Assembly (NCBI RefSeq): GCF_014467285.1
Contig: NZ_NKHR01000005.1
Coordinates: 62,001-126,000 of the forward strand
From: Xenorhabdus sp014467285
GTDB lineage: Bacteria; Pseudomonadota; Gammaproteobacteria; Enterobacterales; Enterobacteriaceae
DNA length: 64,000 nucleotides
Direction of reading: 5' to 3'
Shown here: in pieces, positions 17,746 to 26,699 of the stretch
How positions within the stretch are numbered: position 1 is the stretch's first letter
How the letters are laid out: each line of letters begins with the position of its first letter
Program-made: the position numbers and the translations under genes
Notes under the pieces: generated by a model
Database searches by the model: none
Told to the model about the DNA's origin: nothing
What the model saw: the letters and a program-made list of their open reading frames with translations, nothing else

Positions 17746-18912
17746 ATGATTTATATTTCTGCCGTGGGTATGCTCAATGCCTTGGGTAATAATGCGGATG
17801 AAATCGCCCAGAACCTCGTGCTCGGCCAAGCTCCCGGCATGTATGCGCGTTCTGGCTGGTTACAACCTGATAAAACCTGCTGTCTGGGCAGCGTTGACGG
17901 TGAATTGCCCGCCATTCCTGATGCTCTGTATAAGCACAACAGCCGTAATAACCGCTTACTGCTGGCTGCCTTGATGCAAATAAAACCACAAGTGGATGAA
18001 GCCATCGCCCGTTTCGGACGGGAGCGCATCGCAATCATCATGGGAACCAGTACATCTGGCCTTGACGAAGGTGATCAGCATGTTAGCCGAACAATTAACC
18101 AGCAGCCTGATGAACAATATCATTATTACCAGCAGGAACTGGGCGATCCTTCCCGCTTCCTTGCCAATTACCTTGATACTGACGGGCCGGCATTTACCAT
18201 CTCCACGGCCTGTTCATCCAGTTCACGGGCGGTTATCACTGGTCAGCGCCTGATTGAAATGGGAATGGTGGATGTGGCGATTGTCGGTGGTGCAGACACA
18301 CTAAGCCGCATGCCAATCAATGGATTCGATAGCCTTGAATCTCTCTCTTCAACGCTGTGTGAGCCATTTTGTGAAAACCGCGAAGGCATTACCATCGGAG
18401 AAGCCTCAACATTACTGCTGCTAACACGGGAGACTCAGCCTATTGCGCTGCTCGGTGTCGGCGAATCCAGCGACGCATGGCATATGTCGGCCCCTCATCC
18501 TGAAGGAAAAGGGGCAATTGAAGCCATCAACATGGCATTGGACAACGCAGGGTTATCTCCCGCCGAAATAGGTTATATCAACCTGCATGGCACTGGCACA
18601 AAATTAAATGACCAAATGGAATCCCTCGTCATCAATCAGATTTTTGGCGAAAACACTCCGTGCAGTTCAACCAAATATTTAACCGGTCATACTCTGGGTG
18701 CGGCTGGCGCATGTGAAGCCGGTCTTTGCTGGTTATTGCTTACCCGCAACTTACCTCTGCCTGTACAAGATTTCTCGCGTTCAGGCGTTGATACCTCACT
18801 GGTTGCCTGTGGCCTTCTGGCTCAACCCAAGCCACTGGAAAAACTGATCATCATGTCGAATTCTTTTGCCTTTGGTGGAAATAATACCAGCCTGATATTG
18901 GGAGCCGTATAA
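17746..18912 (+). CDS. apeO: Beta-ketoacyl-ACP synthase (catalytic KS)
   Basis: This 388-residue FabB/F-type ketosynthase has an intact Cys-His-His set: TISTACSSSSRAV, NLHGTGTKLND and GHTLGAAGACEAG. It is expected to pair with ApeC and elongate the aryl starter with malonyl units. Gene ends overlap: its stop shares one base with the apeP ATG. The N-terminus (MIYISAVGMLNALGNNADEI) is standard for the family. Confidence 0.9.
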   Translation: MIYISAVGMLNALGNNADEIAQNLVLGQAPGMYARSGWLQPDKTCCLGSVDGELPAIPDALYKHNSRNNRLLLAALMQIKPQVDEAIARFGRERIAIIMGTSTSGLDEGDQHVSRTINQQPDEQYHYYQQELGDPSRFLANYLDTDGPAFTISTACSSSSRAVITGQRLIEMGMVDVAIVGGADTLSRMPINGFDSLESLSSTLCEPFCENREGITIGEASTLLLLTRETQPIALLGVGESSDAWHMSAPHPEGKGAIEAINMALDNAGLSPAEIGYINLHGTGTKLNDQMESLVINQIFGENTPCSSTKYLTGHTLGAAGACEAGLCWLLLTRNLPLPVQDFSRSGVDTSLVACGLLAQPKPLEKLIIMSNSFAFGGNNTSLILGAV

Positions 18913-19388
18913 TGCCTGACTATTTACCAGTAGATTGTTATCTCCCCCATGAAGTACCGATGGTGTTACTGGAAAACGTGATCAACGTTTCCAGTGACCA
19001 TGTCCATTGCCAAGTCACCGTCAGCAAAGAAGGTGTTCTGTCTCCTTTTCTTAACGAAGAAGGCCACCTGCCGGGTTGGTTTGCCGTTGAAATCATGGCA
19101 CAAACCATTGGCGTTTGGTCTGGCTGGCATCGCAAGGAAAGAAAAGAAGAAGATTCCGCATTGGGCATGTTACTCGGTGGGCGCGCAGTACGATGCCAGG
19201 CGCCTGTTTTCACACAGGGCAGTGTGCTGGATATCCAGATGAATCTATTACTACAAGATGAAAAAGTTGGCAGTTTTGAAGGTTCGATCAGTTGTAACGG
19301 CACTGTGCTGACAACTGGCCGCCTAAATACCTACCAACCAGATAAAACAGAACTTAAACAATTATTTCAAAGGGATGGAGTAGCATAA
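18912..19388 (+). CDS. apeP: Hotdog dehydratase partner
   Basis: This 158-residue FabA/FabZ-like protein has an N-terminal His in YLPHEVPMVLLENV and a central helix GWFAVEIMAQTIGVWSGWH, where Glu takes the catalytic acid place. It is described as the partner of ApeI in the polyene dehydratase. It shares one base with apeO and one base with apeQ, so the three genes are translated as a block. Confidence 0.85.
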   Translation: MPDYLPVDCYLPHEVPMVLLENVINVSSDHVHCQVTVSKEGVLSPFLNEEGHLPGWFAVEIMAQTIGVWSGWHRKERKEEDSALGMLLGGRAVRCQAPVFTQGSVLDIQMNLLLQDEKVGSFEGSISCNGTVLTTGRLNTYQPDKTELKQLFQRDGVA

Positions 19389-20116
19389 TGCGTTCAGTTC
19401 TAGTGACCGGTGCCAGCAAAGGGATCGGCAGAGCAGTTGCCTGCCGACTGGCAGAAGACGGATTCAACGTCATCGTTCATTATCACAGCGATGCTAAAGG
19501 CGCAGAAAAAACACTGGAACAAATTCAGGCAAATGGCGGTCATGGCCGTGTACTGAAATTTGATGTTTCAGATCGCACAACCTGCCGTGAAGTACTGGAA
19601 AAAGATATCGAAACCCACGGTGCTTATTATGGCATCGTCTGCAACGCCGGAATTGCCAAAGACGGGGCTTTTCCTGCTTTAGAAGGCAGTGACTGGGATA
19701 GCGTCATCCATACCAATTTGGATGGTTTCTACAATGTTATCCATCCCTGTGTAATGCCAATGATCGGTTTACGTCAGGGAGGACGAATCATCACCTTATC
19801 ATCCGTGTCTGGTTTGATGGGCAACCGCGGACAGGTCAATTACAGTGCAGCCAAAGCGGGCATTATCGGGGCCACCAAAGCGCTGGCAATCGAACTGGCG
19901 AAAAGAAAAATCACGGTGAACTGCATTGCGCCAGGATTAATTGGCACGGATATGATCCAAATGGAAGAAGCCGCCTTGAAAGAGGCCATGAATATGATCC
20001 CGATGAAACGCATGGGGCAAGCCGATGAAGTCGCCGGCCTTGCCAGCTACCTGATGTCTGATATCGCGGGCTATGTGACCCGTCAGGTCATTTCAATCAA
20101 CGGAGGAATGCTATGA
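19388..20116 (+). CDS. apeQ: 3-ketoacyl-ACP reductase (FabG type)
   Basis: This 242-residue short-chain dehydrogenase has the NADPH loop TGASKGIGRAV (residues 7-17), the NAGI motif and the catalytic Ser-Tyr-Lys in LSSVSGLMG and VNYSAAKAG. It reduces each beta-keto intermediate before dehydration. No enoyl reductase is present in the operon, which fits retention of conjugated double bonds. Its end overlaps apeR by 4 bp. Confidence 0.92.
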   Translation: MRSVLVTGASKGIGRAVACRLAEDGFNVIVHYHSDAKGAEKTLEQIQANGGHGRVLKFDVSDRTTCREVLEKDIETHGAYYGIVCNAGIAKDGAFPALEGSDWDSVIHTNLDGFYNVIHPCVMPMIGLRQGGRIITLSSVSGLMGNRGQVNYSAAKAGIIGATKALAIELAKRKITVNCIAPGLIGTDMIQMEEAALKEAMNMIPMKRMGQADEVAGLASYLMSDIAGYVTRQVISINGGML

Positions 20117-21357
20117 GCCATAATGGAACAACTCGCAGGGTAGTTATTACGGGAATGGGCGGCATTACCGCTCTGGGACACGACTGGCAATCTGTTTCCG
20201 CAGGCTTGAAAGCGGGTATCAACACCATCCAACAAATGCCAGAATGGTCAGAATATAACGGGCTTAATACCCATCTTGGCGCGCCAGTCACGGATTTCAT
20301 TTTGCCCGAACACTATACCCGTAAACGCATTCGATCCATGGGGCGTGTTTCTCTGATGTCTACGCGCGCTACAGAGCTGGCTTTAGAGATGGCAGGTTTA
20401 CTGGATGATCCCATCCTGACCAATGGAGAAACAGGCATTGCTTACGGTTCTTCGACAGGCAGTACCAAGCCGGTCAGTGAATTTGCAACCATGCTGACGG
20501 AAAAGCACACCAATAACATCACAGGTACAACTTATGTACAGATGATGCCACATACCACTGCCGTCAACACAGGGCTGTTCTTTGGTCTGCGTGGCAGAGT
20601 GATCCCCACCTCAAGTGCCTGTACATCGGGTAGTCAGGCGATCGGTTATGCGTGGGAAGCTATCCGTCATGGCTATCAAACCGTGATGGTCGCAGGTGGT
20701 GCGGAAGAGCTGTGTCCATCCGAAGCAGCGGTATTTGATACCCTGTTCGCCACCAGCCAGAAAAATGAATCCCCAAAAACCACACCTTCCCCATTTGATA
20801 TTAACCGCGACGGGCTGGTGATTGGTGAAGGTGCTGGCACTCTGATCCTTGAAGAGCTGGAACACGCCAAAGCACGTGGTGCCAAAATTTATGGTGAAAT
20901 TATCGGATTTGCGACTAACTGTGATGCTTCCCATATCACTCAGCCAAAATCCGAAACTATGCAGATATGTATTAAAATGGCGTTGAAATCAGCAGGCTTA
21001 CAGCCAAACGATATCGGTTACATCAGCGCTCACGGGACGGCAACCGATCGGGGAGATGTGGCAGAGAGTCAAGCCACTGCCAATATCTTTGGCAACCAAA
21101 CGCCAATCTCTTCACTGAAAAGCTATTTCGGTCATACACTGGGTGCCTGTGGCGCGCTTGAAGCCTGGTTAACGCTGGAAATGATGAATGAAGGCTGGTT
21201 TGCCCCGACCATCAATCTCAACGACGTTGATCCCGCTTGTGGTGAGTTGGATTACATCATGCACCAGCCTCGTCAAATCCAGACCGAGTTTATCCAAAGT
21301 AATAACTTTGCCTTCGGTGGTATCAATACTTCGATAGTGATCCAGCGCTGGGCATAA
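20113..21357 (+). CDS. apeR: Beta-ketoacyl-ACP synthase, second KS
   Basis: This 414-residue ketosynthase has a full catalytic set: TSSACTSGSQAIG, SAHGTATDRGD and GHTLGACGALEA. Published work describes it as a homodimer distinct from ApeO:ApeC, with a complementary role in elongation. It is the last gene of the operon, starts 4 bp inside apeQ and is followed at once by a 10-bp hairpin. Confidence 0.9.
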   Translation: MSHNGTTRRVVITGMGGITALGHDWQSVSAGLKAGINTIQQMPEWSEYNGLNTHLGAPVTDFILPEHYTRKRIRSMGRVSLMSTRATELALEMAGLLDDPILTNGETGIAYGSSTGSTKPVSEFATMLTEKHTNNITGTTYVQMMPHTTAVNTGLFFGLRGRVIPTSSACTSGSQAIGYAWEAIRHGYQTVMVAGGAEELCPSEAAVFDTLFATSQKNESPKTTPSPFDINRDGLVIGEGAGTLILEELEHAKARGAKIYGEIIGFATNCDASHITQPKSETMQICIKMALKSAGLQPNDIGYISAHGTATDRGDVAESQATANIFGNQTPISSLKSYFGHTLGACGALEAWLTLEMMNEGWFAPTINLNDVDPACGELDYIMHQPRQIQTEFIQSNNFAFGGINTSIVIQRWA

Positions 21358-21363
21358 ACATTA

Positions 21364-21394
21364 AAGGCCATCGAATGGTTAACCCGATGGCCTT
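21364..21394 (+). terminator. Hairpin closing the ape operon
   Basis: AAGGCCATCG (21364-21373) pairs perfectly with CGATGGCCTT (21385-21394) around an 11-nt loop, 6 bp after the apeR stop. No U-tract follows, so it may protect the 3' end or need Rho. Confidence 0.6.
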
Positions 21395-21728
21395 AAGTAC
21401 GTTTCCGTTGTTTATTTCAGAAATTAATTACTGTAGAAAAGTACGGATCAATTCTGAAGCAGAGAGCTAGTTTTTCGGTCTTGATTCCCCTGATACAGAG
21501 ATCTGCCTTCATAAATCTTTTCACTCATGAGTATCAGTTTTTCTCGTTGTATCTCTGTGTAAGAAACAGCTATAGTCCGCACCACTCAAGGTCATTGAGT
21601 GACTTACCTACTGCTTAAATCACCAAGATATATCCCAGTCCTTGGCATATATCGTGATCGCCATTCGGCAAAATCTTGATGAGAAGCAGCGCATTTCTGG
21701 CTGATTTTTTTATGTGGAGACGACAGTA
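21395..21728 (+). promoter_or_regulatory. Structured leader region before the MFS gene
   Basis: This 330-bp stretch has no gene but several nested inverted repeats: CTGATAC (21487-21493) with GTATCAG (about 21530), ATACAGAGAT (near 21490) with ATCTCTGTGT (21551-21560), a perfect CACTCAA/TTGAGTG hairpin (21583-21601) and CCAAG/CTTGG around 21623-21645. A regulatory 5' leader or operator region for the transporter is possible. I recognise no known riboswitch. Confidence 0.4.
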
Positions 21729-22898
21729 GTGAAACTGCTGCGCAACAATAACAGTGCATTTGTACCTGTTACGGGTTTGACTGTTTTTGCAATTGCTTCT
21801 GGTTACCTAATGAGCTTAATTCCATTGTCGATGGCAAGTTTCAACATCGATACGATTTATGCCAGTTGGTTAGCCAGTGCTTATTATACAGGTCTATTAA
21901 TAGGCTCAATGATGATTGAACCTATTATTGCGAAGATAGGTCACCGTCTTTCCTTTATTGTTTTTTTATTGCTTCTGGCTGCAACAGTGATTGTATTGCC
22001 TTTTTTTCCAAATAAAGAACTCTGGTTGCTTATTCGTTGTGTGGCTGGTATCGCTGTTGCCGGGGTTTTTGTCGTGGTCGAATCCTGGCTATTGATTGGA
22101 GATAATCCCAAAGAGCGTGCAAAACGCTTAGGCTTCTACATGACGTCACTCTACGGCGGAACAACTTTGGGTCAGTTGTTGATTGGGACTATCGGGACTC
22201 AGGGAATGCTCCCTTTTATGGTCGTTTCTGCTCTGCTGCTATTAGCGATTTTGCCACCATTATTTGTGCGTCATGGGCAACCGCCTTCGCTTCATCATCA
22301 GAGTTTATCACTAAGAAAAATCACCCAATTCAGTAAGCCCGCTATCGTTGGTTGTATAACATCCGGCATTGTCATGGGCACTATCTACGGGTTGATGCCT
22401 TTGTCATTAAGCCAAAGTCATTTCAATGCCGATCAAGTTGGTGTGTTGATGGCTGCAATTATTCTGGGTGGAATGGTTATACAGCCAATTATCAGTAAGC
22501 TATCTGTTATCATGAGCAAAACGTTCCTGCTGGCTTTAGTTTCATTACTGGGTGTGTTTGCCGTAGGAATGACGTTTCTTTTTGAACATTATATTGTGAC
22601 GATAGTGGCGCTGGCTCTGTTGGGAATGTCTTCTTTTGCCCTGTATCCCGTTGCTATCACCCTGGCTTGCGACAAGCTGGATTCATCCTATATCGTAGCC
22701 GCAAGCCAAGTCATGCTGTTAAGTTACAGTATCGGTTCTGCTATCGGGCCTCTGGGCGCGGGGCATTTTATGCTACAACACTATTTCAATGGACAGCATA
22801 ACGGGTTAATGAGCTTCTTTTTTATTGTTTTGTTAGCTACTGCAATTTATATGCTACTGGCAAGCCTGCGTCGCAAAGACCGCGTATTGGCAAGCTAA
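21729..22898 (+). CDS. MFS transporter, YcaD-like
   Basis: This 389-residue protein has twelve predicted membrane segments and the major-facilitator signature IIAKIGHRLSF between segments 2 and 3. GVFVVVESWLLIGDNPKERA and GGTTLGQLLIG resemble the E. coli YcaD subgroup. Substrate is unknown; export of small molecules is likely. GTG 21729 has GGAG nine bases upstream; GTG 21714 lies before that site and is less likely. It lies alone after the ape operon on the same strand and ends at a strong terminator, so it is a separate unit, although export linked to the pigment locus cannot be excluded. Confidence 0.75.
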   Translation: MKLLRNNNSAFVPVTGLTVFAIASGYLMSLIPLSMASFNIDTIYASWLASAYYTGLLIGSMMIEPIIAKIGHRLSFIVFLLLLAATVIVLPFFPNKELWLLIRCVAGIAVAGVFVVVESWLLIGDNPKERAKRLGFYMTSLYGGTTLGQLLIGTIGTQGMLPFMVVSALLLLAILPPLFVRHGQPPSLHHQSLSLRKITQFSKPAIVGCITSGIVMGTIYGLMPLSLSQSHFNADQVGVLMAAIILGGMVIQPIISKLSVIMSKTFLLALVSLLGVFAVGMTFLFEHYIVTIVALALLGMSSFALYPVAITLACDKLDSSYIVAASQVMLLSYSIGSAIGPLGAGHFMLQHYFNGQHNGLMSFFFIVLLATAIYMLLASLRRKDRVLAS

Positions 22899-22926
22899 TA
22901 CAAAATAATCCTGAAACTGATGAAAG

Positions 22927-22950
22927 CGCCACAAACTGTGGCGTTTTTTT
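22927..22950 (+). terminator. Rho-independent terminator of the MFS gene
   Basis: A perfect stem CGCCACA / TGTGGCG with loop AAC is followed by seven T, 28 bp after the stop. Confidence 0.92.
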
Positions 22951-23085
22951 ATTTTTAGCCCTCAAATAACTTCTTCAAGATCAGCCCTTGTTTATCCGAA
23001 ACTGGATTTTCACACCATAAGTGTTAATATTTCAAATAAAGCAAACAAATATGTTTACTGTGATGATCAAATCAAGAGTGTAAAA

Positions 23086-23856
23086 ATGTCATCGAAGATA
23101 AACTGGTTAGTTAATCATACCTATCCCGGTTCCTTAGTGGTTCAGCAATGGCTGACAAAAAATGGTATCCGTTATTCGTTAGCGCAGAAATATGCAGAAA
23201 GCGGTTGGCTTAAAAAATTTAGTGCTGGCGTTTACTATCGCCCGGGATCAAGTGGCACGCTCAAACCTAGCTGGGACGATGCGTTACAAGCAATTACTCA
23301 ACAATTATATTTGCCAGCACACTTGGCTGGTTTGAGCAGTCTTACACATCAAGGGCTGAGCCACTATTTACAGCTAAACTCAGAACAAGTTTGGATTGGT
23401 ATTAAAAATAAGCAATCCTTGCCTAAATGGTTTCGCGAGTTTGCTGAACAACGCTGGCTATATTGTGGTAATCACAAACTCAGTGAATTATCTGAAAAAG
23501 ACTTCACTACAATCTCTATTAAAGGAAAAGAACTTAAAGCAAGCAGCCCAGAGTTAGCAGCCTATGAAGTAGTAGATGCTATAGGTAAGTTCATCAGCTT
23601 TGAACATGCCGCCGAATTATTTCAGGGATTAGTCAACTTGAGTCCCCGAAAAGTACAATCTTTACTTAATCGCAGTAACGCTGTTCAAACCAACCGTATA
23701 TTTCTTTTTTTAAGCCATTATTATGGTCACCAATGGGTTAAACGACTCGATGAGTCACAGATCATCCTCGGTTCAGGCAAGCGTCAGGTGGTTGTAAATG
23801 GTCGATATGATGATCGCTACCAAATCACCGTCCCTGAGTCGCTAATTCTGAAATAA
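23086..23856 (+). CDS. AbiEi-type antitoxin
   Basis: This 256-residue protein matches AbiEi antitoxins of type IV toxin-antitoxin systems. An N-terminal winged helix (residues 1-60; WLTKNGIRYSLAQKYAESGW then LKKFSAGVYYRPG) should bind DNA. The C-terminal part (HAAELFQGLVNLSPRKVQSL) neutralises the toxin. It should repress its own promoter; an AAAC-N6-GTTT dyad at 23043-23056 is a candidate site. It lies 14 bp before the toxin gene. The system aborts phage infection in known cases. Confidence 0.85.
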   Translation: MSSKINWLVNHTYPGSLVVQQWLTKNGIRYSLAQKYAESGWLKKFSAGVYYRPGSSGTLKPSWDDALQAITQQLYLPAHLAGLSSLTHQGLSHYLQLNSEQVWIGIKNKQSLPKWFREFAEQRWLYCGNHKLSELSEKDFTTISIKGKELKASSPELAAYEVVDAIGKFISFEHAAELFQGLVNLSPRKVQSLLNRSNAVQTNRIFLFLSHYYGHQWVKRLDESQIILGSGKRQVVVNGRYDDRYQITVPESLILK

Positions 23857-23870
23857 AAAAGAAGGCAATT

Positions 23871-24830
23871 ATGAATAGAAGCTCCGTTTATTACCAACAG
23901 GTTTCTTTATTAATTAAGATGTTACCTGTGATTGCAGAGGAAACAGTCTTTGCATTAAAAGGTGGCACAGCAATTAATCTATTTGTTCGAGAGTTTCCTC
24001 GTTTATCAGTAGATATTGATCTCGCCTATCTTCCTCTAAAGCCAAGGGATGAAGCATTAAACCATGTTCGCGAAATACTTGAGCGAATGACTGAACGGAT
24101 AAATATGCAGCCCTTAGTAAAAGCAACCTTGCAGGATAACAAGCGAGATGAGTTACGAATTATCGTTACTACTGATAAAGCAACGATCAAGATTGAAGTT
24201 TCTCCCGTCGCAAGGGGAACACTACACGAACCCAAATTACTCCCAGTTGTTGAATCAATCGAAGAAGAGTTTGGTTATGCCGAAATTTCTGTAGTTAGCC
24301 TGCCTGATTTATATGGAGGCAAGCTATGCGCAGCTATGGATAGGCAACATCCACGAGATTTATTTGATGTACAAATTCTACTTGCAGAAGAAGGGATCTC
24401 TCGAGAAATATTTGTTGGTTTTCTTACCTATACGTTAAGTCACCCACGTCCCATACACGAAGTAATGGCACCACTCTGGCAAGAAATAGAAAAAAATTTT
24501 CACTCTGAATTTACCGGAATGACAAACAAACCTGTTGAATTACATCAGCTAATAGAAACTCGCTCTCGCATGGTTGCTGAACTACAAGCTCAATTTACCG
24601 AGCGAGATAGAGACTTTCTGTTATCGTTCAAGCAAGGTAAACCTGACTGGTCTTTGTTTGATGAATCATCAGCCGCTGAGCTTCCCGCAATCCGATGGAA
24701 GCTAATGAATATTCAGTGCTTAGCTAAAAATCAAGCAAGGTACCAAGAGCAAATTAGGAAGTTGGAGAAAGTGTTAGAATGGTGGCTCTCTGGGATTGAT
24801 ATTAGTTCACAGAATGCCCTAACCAGATAG
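23871..24830 (+). CDS. AbiEii-type nucleotidyltransferase toxin
   Basis: This 319-residue protein has the polymerase-beta-like signature LKGGTAINLFVREFPRLSVD followed by IDLAYL: GG, then S-x-D-x-D, at about residues 27-52. This defines the AbiEii/AbiGii toxin family. Further conserved places are KIEVSPVARGT and GGKLCAAMDRQHPRDLFDV (K and R-D-L-F-D). AbiEii enzymes transfer nucleotides and are bacteriostatic; the target here is unknown. It forms a two-gene operon with the antitoxin and looks intact. Confidence 0.88.
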   Translation: MNRSSVYYQQVSLLIKMLPVIAEETVFALKGGTAINLFVREFPRLSVDIDLAYLPLKPRDEALNHVREILERMTERINMQPLVKATLQDNKRDELRIIVTTDKATIKIEVSPVARGTLHEPKLLPVVESIEEEFGYAEISVVSLPDLYGGKLCAAMDRQHPRDLFDVQILLAEEGISREIFVGFLTYTLSHPRPIHEVMAPLWQEIEKNFHSEFTGMTNKPVELHQLIETRSRMVAELQAQFTERDRDFLLSFKQGKPDWSLFDESSAAELPAIRWKLMNIQCLAKNQARYQEQIRKLEKVLEWWLSGIDISSQNALTR

Positions 24831-24908
24831 TGTAACTTTTTACTTTAAGATAGCTGAAAAAACGCTCAACCAAAAACCGAAAGCGATAAAAATATGTGGA
24901 GGTATTAA

Positions 24909-25358
24909 ATGCAAATACAACAAGCCACCAAAGCTGATTTCACAACACTTATTCAGATTTGGGAAGCCTCCGTACTTGCTACTCATGATTTTCTTCCTAA
25001 GACCATGATTGAGATCTTGCGTCCGCAAATCCTTAATGATTATTTGCCCAATCTCACTGTCTATAAGGCGTTGGATGAGCAACATAACATCGTCGGATTT
25101 ATCAGTACCGCTCAACATCGCGTGGAAATGTTGTTTATTACACCACAAGCCCGGGGGACGGGGGCTGGCAAGATGTTGCTGAAATTTGCCATTGATAAAT
25201 TAAAAATCAGTGAGTTGGATGTCAATGAACAAAATACACAAGGTGTTGGCTTCTACCAACATATGGGTTTTCAGGTTTTTTCCCGCTCAGAGCTTGATGG
25301 GCAAGGAAATCCGTTTCCACTATTACATATGAAACTGTCACATATGAAACTGGTCTGA
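24909..25358 (+). CDS. GNAT acetyltransferase, YjaB-like
   Basis: This 149-residue GNAT protein aligns by eye over its whole length with E. coli YjaB: ATHDFL near residue 35, the acetyl-CoA loop ARGTGAGKML (about 80) and the C-terminal NEQNTQGVGFYQHMGFQVF and SELDGQGNPFPLLHM. YjaB has been described as a lysine acetyltransferase; the substrate here is not known. GGAGG lies about eight bases before ATG 24909. The C-terminal HMKLSHMKLV contains a small duplication (HMKLSHMKL) that extends the usual end. Confidence 0.75.
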   Translation: MQIQQATKADFTTLIQIWEASVLATHDFLPKTMIEILRPQILNDYLPNLTVYKALDEQHNIVGFISTAQHRVEMLFITPQARGTGAGKMLLKFAIDKLKISELDVNEQNTQGVGFYQHMGFQVFSRSELDGQGNPFPLLHMKLSHMKLV

Positions 25359-25401
25359 ACGCTCAATATTCCTATAAAAATAGAATCATTATCTGAATGC
25401 T

Positions 25402-25422
25402 AAACCTCGTTCTGAGGTTTTC
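25402..25422 (+). terminator. Terminator after the YjaB-like gene
   Basis: A perfect stem AAACCTC / GAGGTTT with a 5-nt loop ends in TTTTCT, 44 bp after the stop. Confidence 0.75.
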
Positions 25423-25731
25423 TGGATAATCAATAATAACCATCCTATAGAAAAAACAAGACTTATCCAATAGTTATATAGGACACAAAAAGAACAATCA
25501 TTAATAAAAGTAAACAAACGCTAATTAATTCATTAATCGAATGATTATTATAAATTAATCTGCATTACAATAAGATTTAAAAATAATACAAAACAAATAG
25601 GCTTTATATAAAATAAATAAACCTAAAGTAAAATAATGGAATGTTTTGTAAACATTTAAGTAAAGTTTACAAAATCAATGATATAATGAGGAGCGTATAA
25701 GTATTTTTATTTCTATTGAGTCTGAGCATTA
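25423..25731. other. AT-rich upstream region of the VirK-like gene
   Basis: About 310 bp of very AT-rich DNA without a gene. The only clear structure is the palindrome at 25644-25674 next to a TATAAT at 25682-25687. Long A/T runs suggest H-NS binding, which is inference. Confidence 0.45.
25644..25674 (+). promoter_or_regulatory. 31-bp operator-like palindrome
   Basis: Arms TTTTGTAAAC (25644-25653) and GTTTACAAAA (25665-25674) are perfect 10-bp inverted repeats with an 11-bp spacer. A TATAAT begins eight bases downstream, so the palindrome covers the -35 zone of the likely promoter of the next gene. It resembles PhoP half-sites (GTTTA) but in inverted, not direct, orientation. Confidence 0.55.
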
Positions 25732-26667
25732 ATGAATTACCTACAACAATCTGCATCTTCAGGAGTAAAGCTATTTGCCGATCTTATCGGGAAACGTGTT
25801 ACTCCAGGGGAACACTGGTATTCTTCCAGTAACCGCACTAAATTTGCACTTCGCAGCATCCTGACACCTGTTTCTACATTGAAGCTCTTGGATAGTCTTG
25901 CCAAGACGCCACGCTATTTGGATATTTTAAAAAAACAACCCAGTTTACCTTGCAAATTACATCGCCCGTATTTAAGTATTAACTTTAAACGCAAACAGAT
26001 TGTCTGCGCGCTGAATGAACATTATAAGTTACTGTTCCAGCAATTAGAGCCCACTGTTATCAGTCGTATATTTGATATTCATGCTTATCTATTGGCAACT
26101 ATTCAGGGAAAGAATGAATCATTTATGATTTACATTGATTCACTGGATAATTTGAATAAAGAAGGGGAGCTTTCTTTATATATTACCACCGCAGAAAATG
26201 TCATTCTGGCAAAGTGTGCATTTACTTTATTAATGGTGGATGGCAAACAAACGCTGTTTATTGGTGTATTACAAGGGCCAGCCAAAGGGGATAATTCTCT
26301 GGAGATTATCCGCCATGCAACGAAAGAGTGTTATGGATTATTTCCTAAGCGTCTATTGATTGAAGCTATCTGCTGTTTTGCCGCACATGTGGATTGCGGG
26401 CAAATTTTGGCGGTCAGTAATGAGACTCATATCTACCGCAGCATTCGTTATTGGCATAAAAAGAAAAACCAGATGGTGGCCGATTATAACTCCTTCTGGG
26501 AATCATTAAGTGGGATCAAAAAGGAAAATAATGATTTCCATTTACCCTCAATCATAGAAAGAAAAGCGCTGGATGATATCCCCAGTAAAAAACGCGCCGA
26601 ATACCGTCGTCGTTATCAATTACTGGATGAATTGGAAAACAGCATCAAAGCATCCCTTACTGCCTGA
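25732..26667 (+). CDS. VirK/YbjX (DUF535) family protein
   Basis: This 311-residue cytoplasmic protein matches the DUF535 family of E. coli YbjX and Shigella VirK by pattern: KLLDSLAKTPRYLDILKKQP and RPYLSINFKRKQIVCALNEHY near the start, GVLQGPAKGDNSLEIIRHAT in the middle and ILAVSNETHIYR later. Family members are often under PhoP control and linked to envelope stress and virulence; the biochemical role is not known. GAGGAG is found 40 bases upstream but not close to ATG 25732, so the leader may be structured. Length is near the family norm. Confidence 0.75.
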   Translation: MNYLQQSASSGVKLFADLIGKRVTPGEHWYSSSNRTKFALRSILTPVSTLKLLDSLAKTPRYLDILKKQPSLPCKLHRPYLSINFKRKQIVCALNEHYKLLFQQLEPTVISRIFDIHAYLLATIQGKNESFMIYIDSLDNLNKEGELSLYITTAENVILAKCAFTLLMVDGKQTLFIGVLQGPAKGDNSLEIIRHATKECYGLFPKRLLIEAICCFAAHVDCGQILAVSNETHIYRSIRYWHKKKNQMVADYNSFWESLSGIKKENNDFHLPSIIERKALDDIPSKKRAEYRRRYQLLDELENSIKASLTA

Positions 26668-26699
26668 TCCCGGTCAGAAAGGAATACTTTGGCTGACAT

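Noticed and set aside
24840..25148. 102-codon minus frame over the YjaB-like gene
   Set aside because: Antisense to a well-supported GNAT gene.
25644..25674. Reading the palindrome as a transcription terminator
   Set aside because: The arms are AT-rich with an 11-base spacer, it lies upstream of a promoter, and the previous gene already has a terminator at 25402.
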